From: Ecdyonurus torrentis | Taxonomy: Eukaryota; Arthropoda; Insecta; Ephemeroptera; Heptageniidae | Assembly (NCBI GenBank): GCA_949318235.1 | Contig: OX439137.1 | Coordinates: forward strand, 5,502,641 to 5,566,640 | Reading direction: 5' to 3' | DNA: 64,000 nucleotides | Shown here: in pieces, positions 28,230 to 41,556 of the stretch | Layout of the letters: every line of letters begins with the position of its first letter | Numbering within the stretch: the first letter of the stretch is position 1 | Notes under the pieces: generated by a model | Databases searched by the model: none | Told to the model about the DNA's origin: nothing | The model's input: only the letters and a program-made list of their open reading frames with translations | Made by a program: the position numbers and the translations under genes

Positions 28230-28534
28230 TAACCGTTAATTAGATACTCAGTAAAACTGTACACTAGGTTTCCAACGCTTATTTTGCAGAGTGTAAAGTG
28301 TAAAGATTTAAAAAAGAGAAAGATTTTATGGGACATTTTAGGGTAATTGCAATTGCACATTTAAAAAAATTTGAAATATTTTTGAGCCAGTACATTATTT
28401 TTTAAAAATTGTATAGCTGCTGTAAGTATTTTTAATTAGTCACTGAAAACGTGCCGTGAAAAAAAACAACATTATTTTTCAAGTCTGGTATTTAATTGCC
28501 ATCCTATGTTTGCTATTAAAACCAAACTCGTTGC

Positions 28535-28581
<47 letters not shown>

Positions 28582-29170
28582 TTTTTTTTTTTTTGTGAAA
28601 TGGAAGCACTTTGAACTTATTCAAAAAATAATGGAAAATACTTCAACCGTCAAAACACTCTGAAAAATGCTGGAAAAACTTATGCTCTATTTTATTATCA
28701 GAATTACACAAAAATTGCTTTGATCATCCTCATTGCAAATCTAAAAATTGATTATTGTTTTTTAAATTTTATTATCATAAAAATATTGCCCAATTTTAAT
28801 ATATTATATCAATCATGTTTTTTATAATATTAAACAATCCCCTTTGGCAAAAAAAGTAATTATAAAATAATATCATTGATAATTACAAGTTAATTAAATT
28901 TGTATTTTTATTTAGTAACATAAAAATTAATAAATAACGAAAAAAAAAAAACTTTTTACATACAATATAGTAAATAATTGAATTATTGTACGTATAGATA
29001 AATTATATTTCATGATTTTGAAACAACTAAATACGTTCAATACTTATAATAAAAAAGTGATTAATTATTTAAAACCAGCAATTAATTATTAATTTCATAA
29101 AAATAGGTTGAATTTAATATGCAATGAGAATTAAAAAATAAATAAAATGTTATCATTACCTTGCAACGTT
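28230..29170. other. AT-rich DNA without recognised features
   Basis: A nearly pure T run spans about 28538-28594. Nothing else is recognised. Confidence 0.5.
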
Positions 29171-29468
29171 GGGTGTATGCGGATGACGTCATATTTAATG
29201 CGCTTTTAGGCCATACTGAAGTAGTGAATAACATTGCTCAGCATAGGACAAACTTCATTTAAGCCAATTTTCTATGGATAATCGTTTAATTTTTTGTTAT
29301 TGTTATTTTTCTCATATACTTGAGATACTAATTCAACATATTTACAGCATAAATGCTCTCAAAAATATTGCGTAGTGTTTTTAAACTGGAATTTTTTTTC
29401 CTATGCCACCCATGTTATAGAACTATCCAACATGGTTTCAACTTTAACATGAATGCATAGACCCTATA
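29171..29468 (-). mobile_element. MITE family E, copy 3
   Basis: Full-length relative in minus orientation, from GGGTGTATGCGGATGACGTC to ATGAATGCATAGACCCTATA. Confidence 0.75.
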
Positions 29469-29755
29469 CTTTGTAACATAGTTATTATATGACTTTTAAC
29501 ATAGGTAATGCTGCAGTATAGAACAAATTGTGCTGAAAATGAGCTAATTAACATATTACGTATTTATTTTTGTCGTCCTTCTACTAATAATATTATAAAA
29601 AAAAATTGAATGGATGGCTTTTATTGGAAAATTTCAGATTAAAACCTTCTTAATTTAACACAACTGTTTTACAATACAGTCAGCTATAATTTAAAAATTT
29701 ATAATGTTATTAAACTTTTTTTTATCAATTGTTTGAAAAAAGTCGTATAAACATA

Positions 29756-29966
29756 CATGCAAGGACAAAAATAAGTAAAAATTACGTTAGCTCATTTTCG
29801 GCACAAATTGTTGAATAAATACAGTATAATTTATGCTATACTTCAAAATAACTAGGTAAGAAAGCATAAATATTATGCTGTACAACGTAAATATTATGTT
29901 GTTCTAATTCAACATCATTTATGCTACAATGAAATAAATGCAGCATAAATTACGTAATTAACGGGG
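29756..29966. mobile_element. MITE family I, copy 4
   Basis: Starts AAGGACAAAAATAAGTA, ends GCATAAATTACGTAATTAAC, and contains TATTATGCTGTACAACG. Another partial I copy precedes it at about 29500-29578. Confidence 0.65.
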
Positions 29967-31132
29967 GCTGCTATAGAAAGCATGTTGGAAGTGTTAATAA
30001 GTATCTTAGATTTAATAACGTAAAATGCAATTAGTTTATGTTAATTCAATTTTTTATTATAAATATTCATATTACGCGTATGTTAAATGAAAAGAAAAAA
30101 AAAAAAAAAAAAAAAGCATTTGTTTTGTTTTGTAATTTAACTTGCTCAACTCTATAAAGACATAGAACATAGCTGTAAAATCTTTAATTTATATTCAGTT
30201 TATAAATCTAAAAATAAAAAGATGTCTACTAAAATTAATTATTTAATTTTAACATATTTATATGAATATAAAACAATGATATAATTTTTTCAAAGAATAC
30301 ATTATTCAAGCTATTTAAAAATTTACATTTATAAATTATTACTTTCATTAAAGTATTATTATTTTTTTTTATTTATTATTTATATCTGACATATTAAATT
30401 ACTTTGAGAATCAATTAATTATTTTCGCTAGCTGTTGAATGTGTGACATTTTATTTTAATTAAACGGGTTACGTGTTATGATTAAATTAGCAGAATAATA
30501 AAGTCATTAATTATATGTCAATATGGAAAACAGAAAACTAATGAGGTATTTAAAAATATATACAATATCTCTCTCTCTCTCTCTCTCCCTCCCTCCCTCA
30601 CTCCCTCCCTCTCTCCAGTTTCAATAAATTAGTATTTTATTTTATCATTATTTGTTTTTGATATATAATCACATAAGGCCTAAAAACAGATATATGACAC
30701 AATATTTTCAAAGCCTTAAAAAGTATCAAAGGTGTTTCGCTTTATTTTTTTGTCTCCTCTCTTAGACATGTTTTTTGTTCAAGGTGTTCTACGCCTTTAT
30801 TTATTTATTTATTTTATTTTTTTTAGTCTATAAAGTGTAAAAGTAGTACCAGCAATTAAATTTGTCTGTTCTGCTACATTATTATTTCAAAAGTCACTGA
30901 ATGGATGATCTCGGAATTCTAATGGATAGGAAATTAGGGGTCCTCTGCTGTCTGATTGTTTATACGTCTCAACCAGTAACAACCATTTTTTTTTTTTTTT
31001 TTTTTTTTTTTATTGTGACTCAAATTGGCACGTTTTATTATTAATAAAGTTCCCCTTGTACACACAACAAAAAATTGTCCAGCAAGTTCGATGTTTTTTT
31101 TTATTTTTTATAATAATTTAATTTTACTAGTG
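29967..31132. other. AT-rich DNA with a family B end fragment
   Basis: 30760-30799 is a solo right end of family B (GTTCAAGGTGTTCTACGCCT). A CT-rich stretch lies at about 30571-30616, with CCCT interruptions from about 30587. No exon is seen. Confidence 0.5.
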
Positions 31133-31181
31133 AATTATTCATTAAAAAGCATAAGTTGTTTTATGTGGTCTACGGCTTTAA
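31133..31181 (-). mobile_element. MITE family A, copy 7 (terminal fragment)
   Basis: About 49 bp: ATTATTCATTAAAAAGCATA through GTGGTCTACGGCTTTAA. Confidence 0.7.
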
Positions 31182-32004
31182 GTAACTCACTTTACTAAAG
31201 CAGTAATATTAAATTACCTCGCCCCTCTTGATGTATACTTTTTTTTTATTACAAAACATTCTAGTATGAATATTTGTGGCTTTGCATGTTGCCTTATAAA
31301 ATAATAGGTTACAATTCACAGTAAACACAGAGGGTCAACTGAAACACGCAAAACTGAATTTACAGCGGAAATAACATGGAAAGAAATATTCACGCAACAT
31401 TCTGCTTGAAAAATGTGTAGAATTTTTTCATATTACAATACTTTTTCATTTTTTTTTTTTTTTTTTCATATATATGATTCAATCGTATATTTTTAAAATT
31501 AACTGATGATATTAATTGAAAGAAAAAAATACTGTAAAATCATTATTAAATTTTGCAACATAAGATATTTAACATAATTTAGTTGGTTTTATAATAATGT
31601 TGCGATTAAATATAATTACCTCAGTAAGACTGTAAATGATCATTTTTCAAAAGCCTTTTTAGTATTTATTAAAATTCTAATATAATACAAATTGAATGCA
31701 CAGAAAACATAATTTTAAGAAAGTATTCAGTTAAATAGATGTAACTCTTCAGTACAAACCAATAACTTGGTTGAAAAAAGTTTAACATACACTCTGACCA
31801 AAACAAGGTCGTTCCCTCCAAAAGCTGAATCTGCGGTGCTGAACCAATCAGAGAGCGTGTTATAAATCTACTAGCCAATCACAGTTGACTTTACATTGTT
31901 AATAACACTGTATCCGCTTGAACTAGTATTGGGAGAAGTGTAGTAACTCATTAGTATAGACTTTATTTCTTCAGAGCTAAACAGATAGCACTTTAGATCT
32001 TACG
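31182..32004. other. AT-rich DNA without recognised features
   Basis: The part at 31790-31900 is less AT-rich, but its open frame has no supporting splice sites or recognisable product. Confidence 0.45.
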
Positions 32005-32091
32005 TTCTATAAACTACACACAACTCTTGAGCCAGCTTCGAAATTTTTCCTTTCTTAAAAACATCTGATCATGACGTCATTACCTGCTAAC
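32005..32091 (-). repeat. Dispersed repeat family X, copy 2
   Basis: Reverse-complement relative of 20118-20212. Contains GAGCCAGCTTCGAAATTTTT and GATCATGACGTCATTACCTG. Confidence 0.65.
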
Positions 32092-32884
32092 TACGTTTAT
32101 ATTATGGTGGATCATTGGGGTCCATTATAGAAAAAAAATTATGGTTACTAATATTTCTAAGCTTTTTTTTTTTTTTTTTTTTTTTTTCCTTTTTCTAGGA
32201 TCTCAGTATGAACCATTGCAATTCTTTTTGGACATTTTCATTCACTAAATCTCATATTATTAAAAAAAAAATCTCCCTTATATATAATATTTACAGTGCT
32301 TGAAATTTTTATCATATAGGTACTTATATGTTAGCTTTTCAATGACAAACAAAAAAAAAAAAAAACAATGGGGGTTAACTTTTCAAATTCTCTCATATGA
32401 ACTTTCTACTGCTACAACCCTTGTATGTAACTAAAGTCTTTAAACACACACACAGTTACACACAAAAGATTACACAAAGAAGGCAATAGAATAGAACTTC
32501 GTTCTATTGTTAAAACATCTTCTCTATGCATTGACCACATAGTGATTGAGTTTCATACAAGAACTCTTCCTCTTTTGTTCTCCGTAAATCTTCATTATTT
32601 ATTTACAATATTTATACAGTAACCTCGATGTATGTACATGTACACATAAAACATGATATATACTTGATAAAACTATAAAAATACATTACATAATATGGAA
32701 TATCGGAAATTATATTTTATATATATATAGTACATTTAAATTTATGATACCATAAATTATTTATAATTAATAAGTTATAGTATATTCCTAGAAAAAATGA
32801 ATGCAAAATATTTATTACCTCGATCGTACAGGTTCACATTTCATAGTCTACATTTTGCTAATAATAAATACGTATATAGGAAAA

Positions 32885-32915
<31 letters not shown>

Positions 32916-33781
32916 CTTATTTGTAACAAAATTAAAAAAGACCTACTTTAAAAGCATTACTTTTTACAGGTCTTTATCATCCAAAAAAAAAAAATGCTTA
33001 TTTTTGTAAAACTTTTATTTTTTTATTTTATTTTTTTTAATGAGAGAAAATATTGTTTCTACTATACTTAGCAATGCACTTATAACCACAAACATAGAGA
33101 TCGAGCGCAAGGGTTCTAAAAATAATTCAAAACAAATTTTAATTGGTTCGTATTGAATAAAATGTATTTATATAATATAATATGTATTTATTTATATCTA
33201 AATAAAGAGAATAATTTTCTACCGAACACAGAAATATATAAAAAACTAAGAATTACCTAAAATCTTATAGTGATGTAAGCCATTTAAAATAAGTCAGTGT
33301 CAAAAACGACAAAGTGTCTTTTAGATAATGTGCTTTTAATTTTTGACTTAAAAAAACGGTTAGTGATTCCGCGAGTTGTATAGCTTAAATTTGACACTTA
33401 AATTTAAATTTATTTTGAGAAAGCAATTAACAAAGAATTTAAACTTGTAAAATTATTTTTGTAATCCATGGGATATTTTCAAAACCCTCATAAAAAAAAA
33501 AAGTGTTGATAAAAATCTTTCATAGTAATGAAAATATAAACCTTGCAAAGGGGGAAAAATAATATTTAACTTCAGTTTTTTAAGGTTTAATTTTTGTACA
33601 AATGTAACGTTATTTTGTTTTTACGTTGAATCAGTATAGCCATAAACAGCTTTTTATACTGTTAAGAATATTAAAAAAAAAACATCCGTTGGAATAAAAA
33701 AGTATACATACTGAAATGTTAAAAATTTACTCCATTATTATAATATTATGCCTTGCAGTTCATGTAAAAAGTCTTTAAAAT

Positions 33782-33813
<32 letters not shown>

Positions 33814-34451
33814 CTCCTGCTCCACGTAAACTGTTATACGCCAAGAAGAAGAGTTGTTTTTTAAGAGAAAAATAAAATAAAGTTTCCTTTTTATAATAAT
33901 AATAAACTTAACTTAAATTTTTTTTTTTTTTAAATAATAATGAGTCTTCAGACTTTTTTTATATATAATTATTAATAAACATAATTTAATAATGAAAAAA
34001 TTTCGCAACAATTTTGTTCACTTTTTTCTTTTTTAATTATGGCATACTTTTTTTATTGTTGTTCCTTATAATTCTTATAAGAATTTTTAATTATTTTTAT
34101 ATTATAAAAAAAAAATAAAAAAAAGTATTATATTATCATTATTTTTTTATTATTTTAATTAAAGCAAAGATGTAAAAGGTATTTTTGTCTACGACTCTTA
34201 TTTATACTGCCTTCTAGTATAAATAAAGTCTTGGAAAAGCTTTTTTTTTTTATCGTATTTTGTATAACTGTAAAAATACAGCAAAAAAATTCTCATGGAA
34301 CTCACTGCAAAAAATAATAATAATACTTAGTTAGTTAGTTAAAGTTATATAATATTACAGTTAATTTTTATTAATAATAAATGGTTGTTATATTAAAACG
34401 TTGAAATATTCATAAAAAAAAGGATGTAATATTTAAAAGTGTGTCCATCTG
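32092..34451. other. AT-rich DNA without recognised features
   Basis: T runs lie at about 32163-32187 and 32888-32915, and a CT/CA microsatellite at 33781-33817. No exon or repeat copy is supported. Confidence 0.5.
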
Positions 34452-34686
34452 TTAAAACCATAGACCACATAAAACATCATGTGCTTTTTAATGATTACAC
34501 ACAAAATGGGATCTTCAAAACTGTTGCCAATGTTTACCAGAATGTAATGTGTCCCCACAGGAAAGAGTGAAAATACTGTAAAGTATGCTCTTTGCGTGAC
34601 TATTTCTTTTTTTGACATCAGAAACAGGCAAAAATTAGGATGAATATTTTTGTGATATAAATGCTTATATTTTAATCTGGTCTATG
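34452..34686 (+). mobile_element. MITE family A, copy 8 (internally deleted)
   Basis: Left tip TTAAAACCATAGACC and right end ATCTGGTCTATGG. About 100 bp in the right half are missing. Confidence 0.8.
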
Positions 34687-34793
34687 GTGCAGTAGTGGCT
34701 TCCAATTTCAAAAATTCAAAATTTCGTATTTTATACTTCAAGAAATTTCACAGTTTTTACATGTTTAAAGTTATATTATCTTTACAATAACTG

Positions 34794-35738
<945 letters not shown>

Positions 35739-35881
35739 GGCCGGCCCGTGTGTGCTTTTCCATTAATTTGGAAATTTCTAACCTGTCGATAAGACAATGT
35801 CTTGACTGGGACTGGGATTGGTGTAGCACGATAACACAATAAGGCAAGCAAAAAAAAAAAGATAAATAAATAAATAAATGA
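35739..35881 (+). mobile_element. tRNA-derived SINE (second type), 3' fragment
   Basis: Contains the conserved 3' domain CCCGTGTGTGCTTTTCCATT, TGTCGATAAGACAATGTCTT and GACTGGGACTGGGATTGGTG, then an A-rich, AAAT-repeat tail. It corresponds to the 3' third of the copies at 38269 and 46743. Confidence 0.75.
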
Positions 35882-35975
35882 TATTAAAAATTAGGCAAAA
35901 TAAATATTTTATTTTTGACCGTTTTGCATATTGTAAATGTTATAGTGTGTGAACATGTGCTTAGTTTTGCCTGTA

Positions 35976-36082
35976 CGATAGGACATGTTAATATCGATTG
36001 TCATTTTTTTGGCGAAATTCCTTATCTTTTAACATTAAACAAATGACACGCGAAATTTTAAAAAGTCTTTCGTGTCCTATCG
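35976..36082. mobile_element. Small TA-flanked MITE upstream of cyclase exon 1
   Basis: Inverted tips CGATAGGACATG and CGTGTCCTATCG are flanked by TA on both sides; length is about 107 bp. It lies about 90 bp upstream of the exon starting at 36173. Confidence 0.65.
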
Positions 36083-36172
36083 TACCTGTAGAATTGTTGT
36101 TGCCTGTACGTTGCTAAATCAATAAATAATTTATATAAAATCGTACTCATAGATTAATGTTTTATGTTACAG

Positions 36173-36308
36173 GGGTGGAGAAATGGAGCTGGAAGAATTG
36201 TACAAACATTACTGCGTACGTCTCAAACACTCGCTCTTCCTCGGTTGTCTTGCTGTGTGTGCAATCTTCTGTCTCGCCATGCTCATTACTATTGCAGTTG
36301 TATGTGAG
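36173..36308 (+). CDS. Membrane adenylyl cyclase (ADCY2/4/7-like), first recognised coding exon
   Basis: Encodes the N-terminus of a membrane adenylyl cyclase, which makes cAMP from ATP. From ATG 36183 it gives 42 residues: a short cytosolic segment (MELEELYKHYCVRLKHS) and TM1 (about residues 19-40). The acceptor is TTTTATGTTACAG and the donor GAG/GTACGT; the exon ends in phase 0. The frame is also open from 36174 (Gly-Gly-Glu before the Met), so an upstream coding exon is possible, but Met36183 fits the short N-terminus of this group. An ELEELYKHY-like segment just before TM1 is the group II (ADCY2/4/7) pattern. Exons 2 and 3 follow in frame. The open frame at 36157 in another phase is a shadow. 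Confidence 0.75.
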
Positions 36309-36334
36309 GTACGTATATGTTTATATCCATGTAT

Positions 36335-36642
36335 TATAGGGTATGTGCGCATGACGTCATTCTGAATGATTTTCGATGTTCTTCTTGAGCAATGAATAAC
36401 ATTGATCAGCATAGGATAAACGTACTTTTTGGATTTTTGTCTTTGGAAAATTAGCTGTTTTTTTGGTCATTATTATTTTTCTTGCATACTTGAAAAAATA
36501 ATTCAACCTGTTAAAAGCATCAATGCTTTAAAAAATATTGCGTATTATTTTTTAACTGGCAAAATGGGTCATTTTTTTATACTGGCCCGTGTTATTTAGT
36601 GCTCACTTATGGCGTCGACTTTAACATAAATGAAACCACTGT
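36335..36642 (-). mobile_element. MITE family E, copy 4, in intron 1
   Basis: Begins with the TATAGGGTATGTGCGC tip only 27 bp after the exon 1 donor and runs to TGAAACCACTGTA. Contains GCATGACGTCATTCTGAATG and the GCAATGAATAACATTGATCA block. Confidence 0.75.
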
Positions 36643-37104
36643 ATTGAGACACAGCATTACAATTAATAGGGGATGAAATATAAAAGGAAAAATTATTGAA
36701 AATCTTGTTTACAGTTTTTGTGGGATGTTTTATGCCACGGTTTTAACTCTTTAACGATGAACACACCGATATATTTAAAACAAATGATCGTAAAATATTT
36801 CAAAAATATTTTTTTTGGATACATCTTACAAAAAAATTAATTATAATTTGTGACTAATGCATAATAAATGACTAAGTGACTAATAAATTTCTTACGCTAA
36901 AATTTTATTCATTTTTATTAGACTTGAAAAAAATGATATTCAAATGGTCAATATAGATTTTTTTCTTTTAAACAGGATGGACGTTCGAATTTTAAACAAA
37001 AACTATCGACATATCGTAAAAATATTTATAATATCGGAAATTTTAAACAAACGTCAAAATTCTTGAATTTAGGAAAAAAAATATACATATAAAATAAATA
37101 CTCT

Positions 37105-37200
37105 GATAGTATATATTGTACAAAGAAAGTCAGAGGACCATGTAAGTGGGTTTGTTTGTACCTTTTGTGGCCTCTAATAAAAACCATTTATTATTATTAA
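37105..37200 (+). mobile_element. LINE-like 3' tail (family O), plus strand, in intron 1
   Basis: GAGGACCATGTAAGTGGG, then TGTGGCCTCTAATAAAAACC and an (ATT)n tail. Same order as the minus copy at 22117. Confidence 0.6.
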
Positions 37201-37903
37201 TCTTGTGTGTAAATCCTTGTAAATATATACCTATAAATTGTTATAATAATAAAATTAGGGATCTTGTGAAAGTTTGTTTAGTATTTCTCATTTAAAAATT
37301 TTCAGTCTACCAGTGAGTGCAGTAGTTTTCTTAAACCCATAAAAATATTATCCCTGCATACTATTTTGAAATTTACTTGATTTTTTTTTGACACCTTTAA
37401 TTGACTGGCACGCTTCAGTGATAAGAATTAAGAATCATCAATTTCATATCACTAAATAACAATAAAAACACATTGACTCGAAAAAAATATCAATATTAGA
37501 AATCAATCAAAAGTATTGATACATATATGTAAATATAGATGATTTAACTAATTTTCCAATACATATATCAAAACCAAACAAAAAACATTGACTATAATGT
37601 CAAATATTTCAAATAAATATTTAAAAAAATAATGAATAATTAAAATACAGTAATACATGAATGGAGTACACAAATATTTTCAATGAAAGAAAATAATATA
37701 AAAATATCGTAATCAATATTTTATATTAAAAACTTATTAAAATTTAATTGCAATTCGAGAATATAACTCTTTGATTTTTCATATTCTACTGTATGTTTTT
37801 TGTATACATTTGAATAAATGATAACTTACATAAAGTGGAAATGTTTACATTTACATATTGTTTGATGAAGATATGAAATTTTTTACAAGAGTAAAATTTA
37901 TAG

Positions 37904-37943
<40 letters not shown>

Positions 37944-38268
37944 AATGTATTGTTTTGATTTTTTTGTTGTAGTACCTACACTGATAAAACGTATTGGTAG
38001 TGAAAATTCTAACGTGACCTAACAAATCACTACTTTGCGAGTAAAACGGGGAATCTTTAGAGTATGGTAATTACAAGACTGGCTGAAAACGCTAACCTTT
38101 TTTTTTGTAACCAATATTTTGAATATGAATACCAAATGATATTAAACAAAGAAAGAAACTTAAATCGAAAGTTTTTTTATACTATATCTAAAAAAAAAGT
38201 ATATACTTGTGGAGTTATAATTTTATAGGAAACCGGATAATTAAGAATAACTTGCTTCTATTGCTTTT
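37201..38268. other. Intron 1 AT-rich DNA
   Basis: Contains an A run at about 37913-37940. No exon is recognised. Confidence 0.5.
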
Positions 38269-38609
38269 ACCGAGTATAGGATTAAGCTACTGCTGGGTAT
38301 ACGTGAAGTGTGAGAGCACAACACGTTGCACGAAGCATGTTACATGTATTCCATGACGACGCTCAGCATTCGGGAGGTGCTTGATCGATGTGATTGCACC
38401 GACCAGCCTGCCTAGGTGTTTCCATGGTTTCTCTAGGCTGACATGGCAAATGCCGGGCTGTGTATACTTAGACCGTGGCTGGCTCGTGTGTGCTTTTCCA
38501 TTAATTGGAAAGTCCTTACCTGTCGATAAGACAATGTCTTGACTGGGACTGGGATTGGTGTATAGCACGATAACACAAGATGGCAAGCAAAAAAAATAAA
38601 AAAAATATG
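38269..38609 (+). mobile_element. tRNA-derived SINE (second type), 5'-truncated, in intron 1
   Basis: Matches the copy at 46743 from just before the tRNA B box onward: GAAGTGTGAGAGCACAACAC, CGACCAGCCTGCCTAGGTGT and TGTCGATAAGACAATGTCTT, ending in an A-rich tail. Most of the tRNA head is missing. The 99-codon minus-strand open frame across it is a by-product of the SINE, since the copy at 46743 gives a similar one. Confidence 0.8.
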
Positions 38610-39184
38610 TAGCTATATATAACTTGTATTAGAAAGGCTACTTAAATATTTAAATGAAAAAAAACAACTTAATTAACATTCATAATGTTTCATTAACAAT
38701 CAAAACTTCTGTTCTGACTTTAAACTTTCACGTTAAATAAAATTAAGTAAATTATTGTTTTACAAAAACTTTGACAAGAACAAAATAAAAACTCAAACCA
38801 CACTAACGTATTGTTAAAATTATAACAATATTAACAACTTTTACAATATTACGCATTATTTTTTATAATAAAAGTTTTAAGTGTAAAATTTATTTCAACG
38901 AATTTTATTGTTACTCAAACTTTGTTTTACTTTAAGTACGTATTTATTTACGCCATAAAAAGATTTGCATAATTTTTAAGCCTTTGTTACAAAACAAAAT
39001 AAAGATATTGTTATGTCATTGTATTTAAGCTTAGAAAACAATAGAGGTTATTATGAATTATAAGAAGATTTAAACATTTGCTTTTGTTTTTATGAGTTGA
39101 TTATAGTTGTTTGTTGTTTTGTGAGTTTTTTTTTAGGTTGTAGCATATAGGCTTTGAATTATGCTTCTCTCTGTTCCATGTTTT
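38610..39184. other. Intron 1 AT-rich DNA
   Basis: No exon or repeat copy is recognised. Confidence 0.5.
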
Positions 39185-39564
39185 TTAAGACACACTTAAA
39201 CCAAAAATAAGAATTTTTTATTCTTCTTTAAAACAATTCAATAGAAATTAGTCATTTATTTGACTTTTCTAGCCCGCGGGATAAGCAAGCCCCATGAGGG
39301 TAATGAGGGGATATGTGACGTCACATTTCTTCCTTACTGTGTGAGTAAAAAGTCTGTTCACCTTCTCAGGTTAGCTTAGCAGGTAGAGCAAGGGGCATTA
39401 TACTTTTTACTCATATAGTAGAAGGGTGGGTACATTATATCTCGTTACCCTCGCGGGGCTCGCTTATCCCGTGGGCTAGAAAAGTCAAATGAATGACTAA
39501 TTTCTATTGAGTTGTTTTGGAGAAGAATAAAAAATACTTTTTTTAGGGTTACGTATGTCTTTAA
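39185..39564. mobile_element. MITE family Q (TTAA-tipped palindrome) in intron 1
   Basis: Arms of roughly 110-130 bp are near-perfect inverted repeats (TTCTAGCCCGCGGGATAAGC at the left, GCTTATCCCGTGGGCTAGAA at the right). The tips TTAAGACACAC and GTATGTCTTTAA recall families A and B. TGACGTCAC occurs once, outside the best-paired part. Single copy in the window. Confidence 0.75.
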
Positions 39565-40043
39565 AGTCTTTAGAGAAAATTAAGTCACCGAAACTGGAAA
39601 ACAACAACACATCCGTACATATTTTAAACTACAATAAAAAGTACAGAGGTTTCCATCATCGATAATGAACGAATCTATAGTAATTAATTTCAACTATTAG
39701 ATTGTTGGTTTCAATTATTAAAAAATTAAGTGAATAGTAATAATAATAAACTATACTTTATAGTCTAAAAGCTTTTGCTATAATTATGATTTATTTCTCA
39801 TATATCTTGATAAAAAATAATGATTTAATTTCCATAAATCATATTAGAAATATATCAAGGGAAATCAAAACATTATAAAGTAATAATATGAATTATTTTT
39901 ATAAATTATTGTTTTACTATAATTACTGCTGAGAATCGAGTTGTATAATTTTTTGCTATCTACTTTCAATCCAAACTTTTTATATTATTTTAATTTTACT
40001 CATATAACCACATCTGTAATATACATAATAATAACTGAATACT

Positions 40044-40272
40044 ACACGGAAAGAATTATCTAAAGAGTTATTATTTAGACCTTTTTCATAATAAATTCTT
40101 TAGATACATACTAAACTTTTTAGAATCTAAAGAGTTAACTATTTACCGCTAAAGAATTTACGTTTGTACTAACGAGTTACTCTTTAAACTTTTTGCAAGA
40201 GAGTTATTGTTTAGTACTAAAGAGTTATTGATATGTATCTAAATAATTTCTTAAATTTATGTTTTCCATGTA
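40044..40272. mobile_element. Possible MITE of TAAAGAGTTATT-type repeats in intron 1
   Basis: Short inverted ends (ACACGGAAA at the left, TTTTCCATGTA at the right) enclose repeated variants of CTAAAGAGTTATT in both orientations. Single copy, weak termini. Confidence 0.4.
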
Positions 40273-40355
40273 CACTTAAAAAATGACTGTATAATAAGGG
40301 CAATGACATATAATACTAATACTGTATATTGTAATAGATAGGAATTGACCTAGAT

Positions 40356-40397
<42 letters not shown>

Positions 40398-40518
40398 ATA
40401 CATACATACATACATAGATGTACAACAAAGGGTGCAATTCATCAAAGATCACTAAAGGCCTTACAGTTCCTAATCCTAACTAAGCTAAGAGTTCCTAGGG
40501 TTTTAGAAAACCTAAGGC

Positions 40519-40650
40519 TTCTATAATAATAATAAGTAACTTTATTTAAGGCGTTGTGAGGGCTTGACAGCCATGTTTTACAAAACCTTGACGATAACAT
40601 TACAAGTAAACTTTACATAAGCAAAAAGGAGATATAGCATTGAAAGAACA
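40519..40650 (-). mobile_element. LINE-like 3' tail (family N, copy 2), minus strand, in intron 1
   Basis: Reverse complement of the 10000-10127 tail: AATAATAATAAGTAACTTTA, then AAGGCGTTGTGAGGGCTTGA and GTTTTACAAAACCTTGACGA. Similarity may continue weakly to about 40800, past a T run at 40735-40759. Confidence 0.65.
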
Positions 40651-41032
40651 TATATATTATATTGTTAACAAATTTATACATTGCTAGAATTATTAATTTG
40701 AATATACAATTTTTTTTCCATAAGTTATAGAGATTTTTTTTTTTTTTTTTTTTTTTTTTGCTTATTTTGAATAGGTGTCCCAAAGTAAGTGCTTTGAAGA
40801 ATCGCACAATTACAATCGTAAAGTTACAAAATGTAAGAAAAAATTCTTATATAGTAGCAGGTTTCACCTGCATTAAGTAAAATTTCAGTTCAATACTTGT
40901 TTCAAAAATTATTGCAATAGGTGTTATTGGTGACAATATTTCCTAAAAAAATTATTAGCTTAATGTGCATGTCTAGTATACTTGATTTTAAGAACTTTTG
41001 ACCTAACTAAAACAATTTTCTCAAAAAAAAAA

Positions 41033-41062
41033 AAACAAACAAACAAACAAACAAACAAACAA
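41033..41062. repeat. (AAAC)n microsatellite
   Basis: About 30 bp of AAAC repeats in intron 1. Confidence 0.85.
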
Positions 41063-41171
41063 AGTTAAAATGTTAAATTTGTATAATGTTAAAAGATAGA
41101 AAAGTGAGGGTTCCTTGATGTTTCCTGGGCTTCCTGTAATGGCTTAGCGTATTGTAACTGTAATTCCTATT

Positions 41172-41467
41172 TATAGACCCCTTTCACATCAATACGCTTT
41201 GACGCCATGTTTGTGGTGCCTAATGCTTTGGTCAGCATAGGGAAACGTCATTTTCCCTTATTTTTTGCATAAATAAAAGTGTATATTAACTGAAAGCATT
41301 TTTCTTATATTCGTGTAGTTTATGAGGGCCTAGAAATAAGGCTTTGATAGAGGTTTAAAGCTTTGTTTGCTATTAAAAAAAATAAAAATGATATTTTTTC
41401 TATGCCTGCCTGTGTATTCCTGACCATCGAAATGGCTGCTTTAAAATATGAGTAGAAGCGGTCTATA
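41172..41467 (+). mobile_element. MITE family F, copy 2, at the end of intron 1
   Basis: Inverted tips TATAGACCCC and GCGGTCTATA. The interior matches copy 1 at 25120 in reverse complement. It ends about 90 bp before exon 2. Confidence 0.75.
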
Positions 41468-41556
41468 GGTTTAATGTCCTTGCCATTGTAGTGATTTTTG
41501 TATGGTGTATTAAATTCAATAATAAATTAATGATATAATAATGTTTTATGTTACAG

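Noticed and set aside
38287..38586. 99-codon minus-strand open frame
   Set aside because: Lies inside a SINE copy on the opposite strand. A similar frame at 46821-47105 exists only because the SINE sequence is shared.
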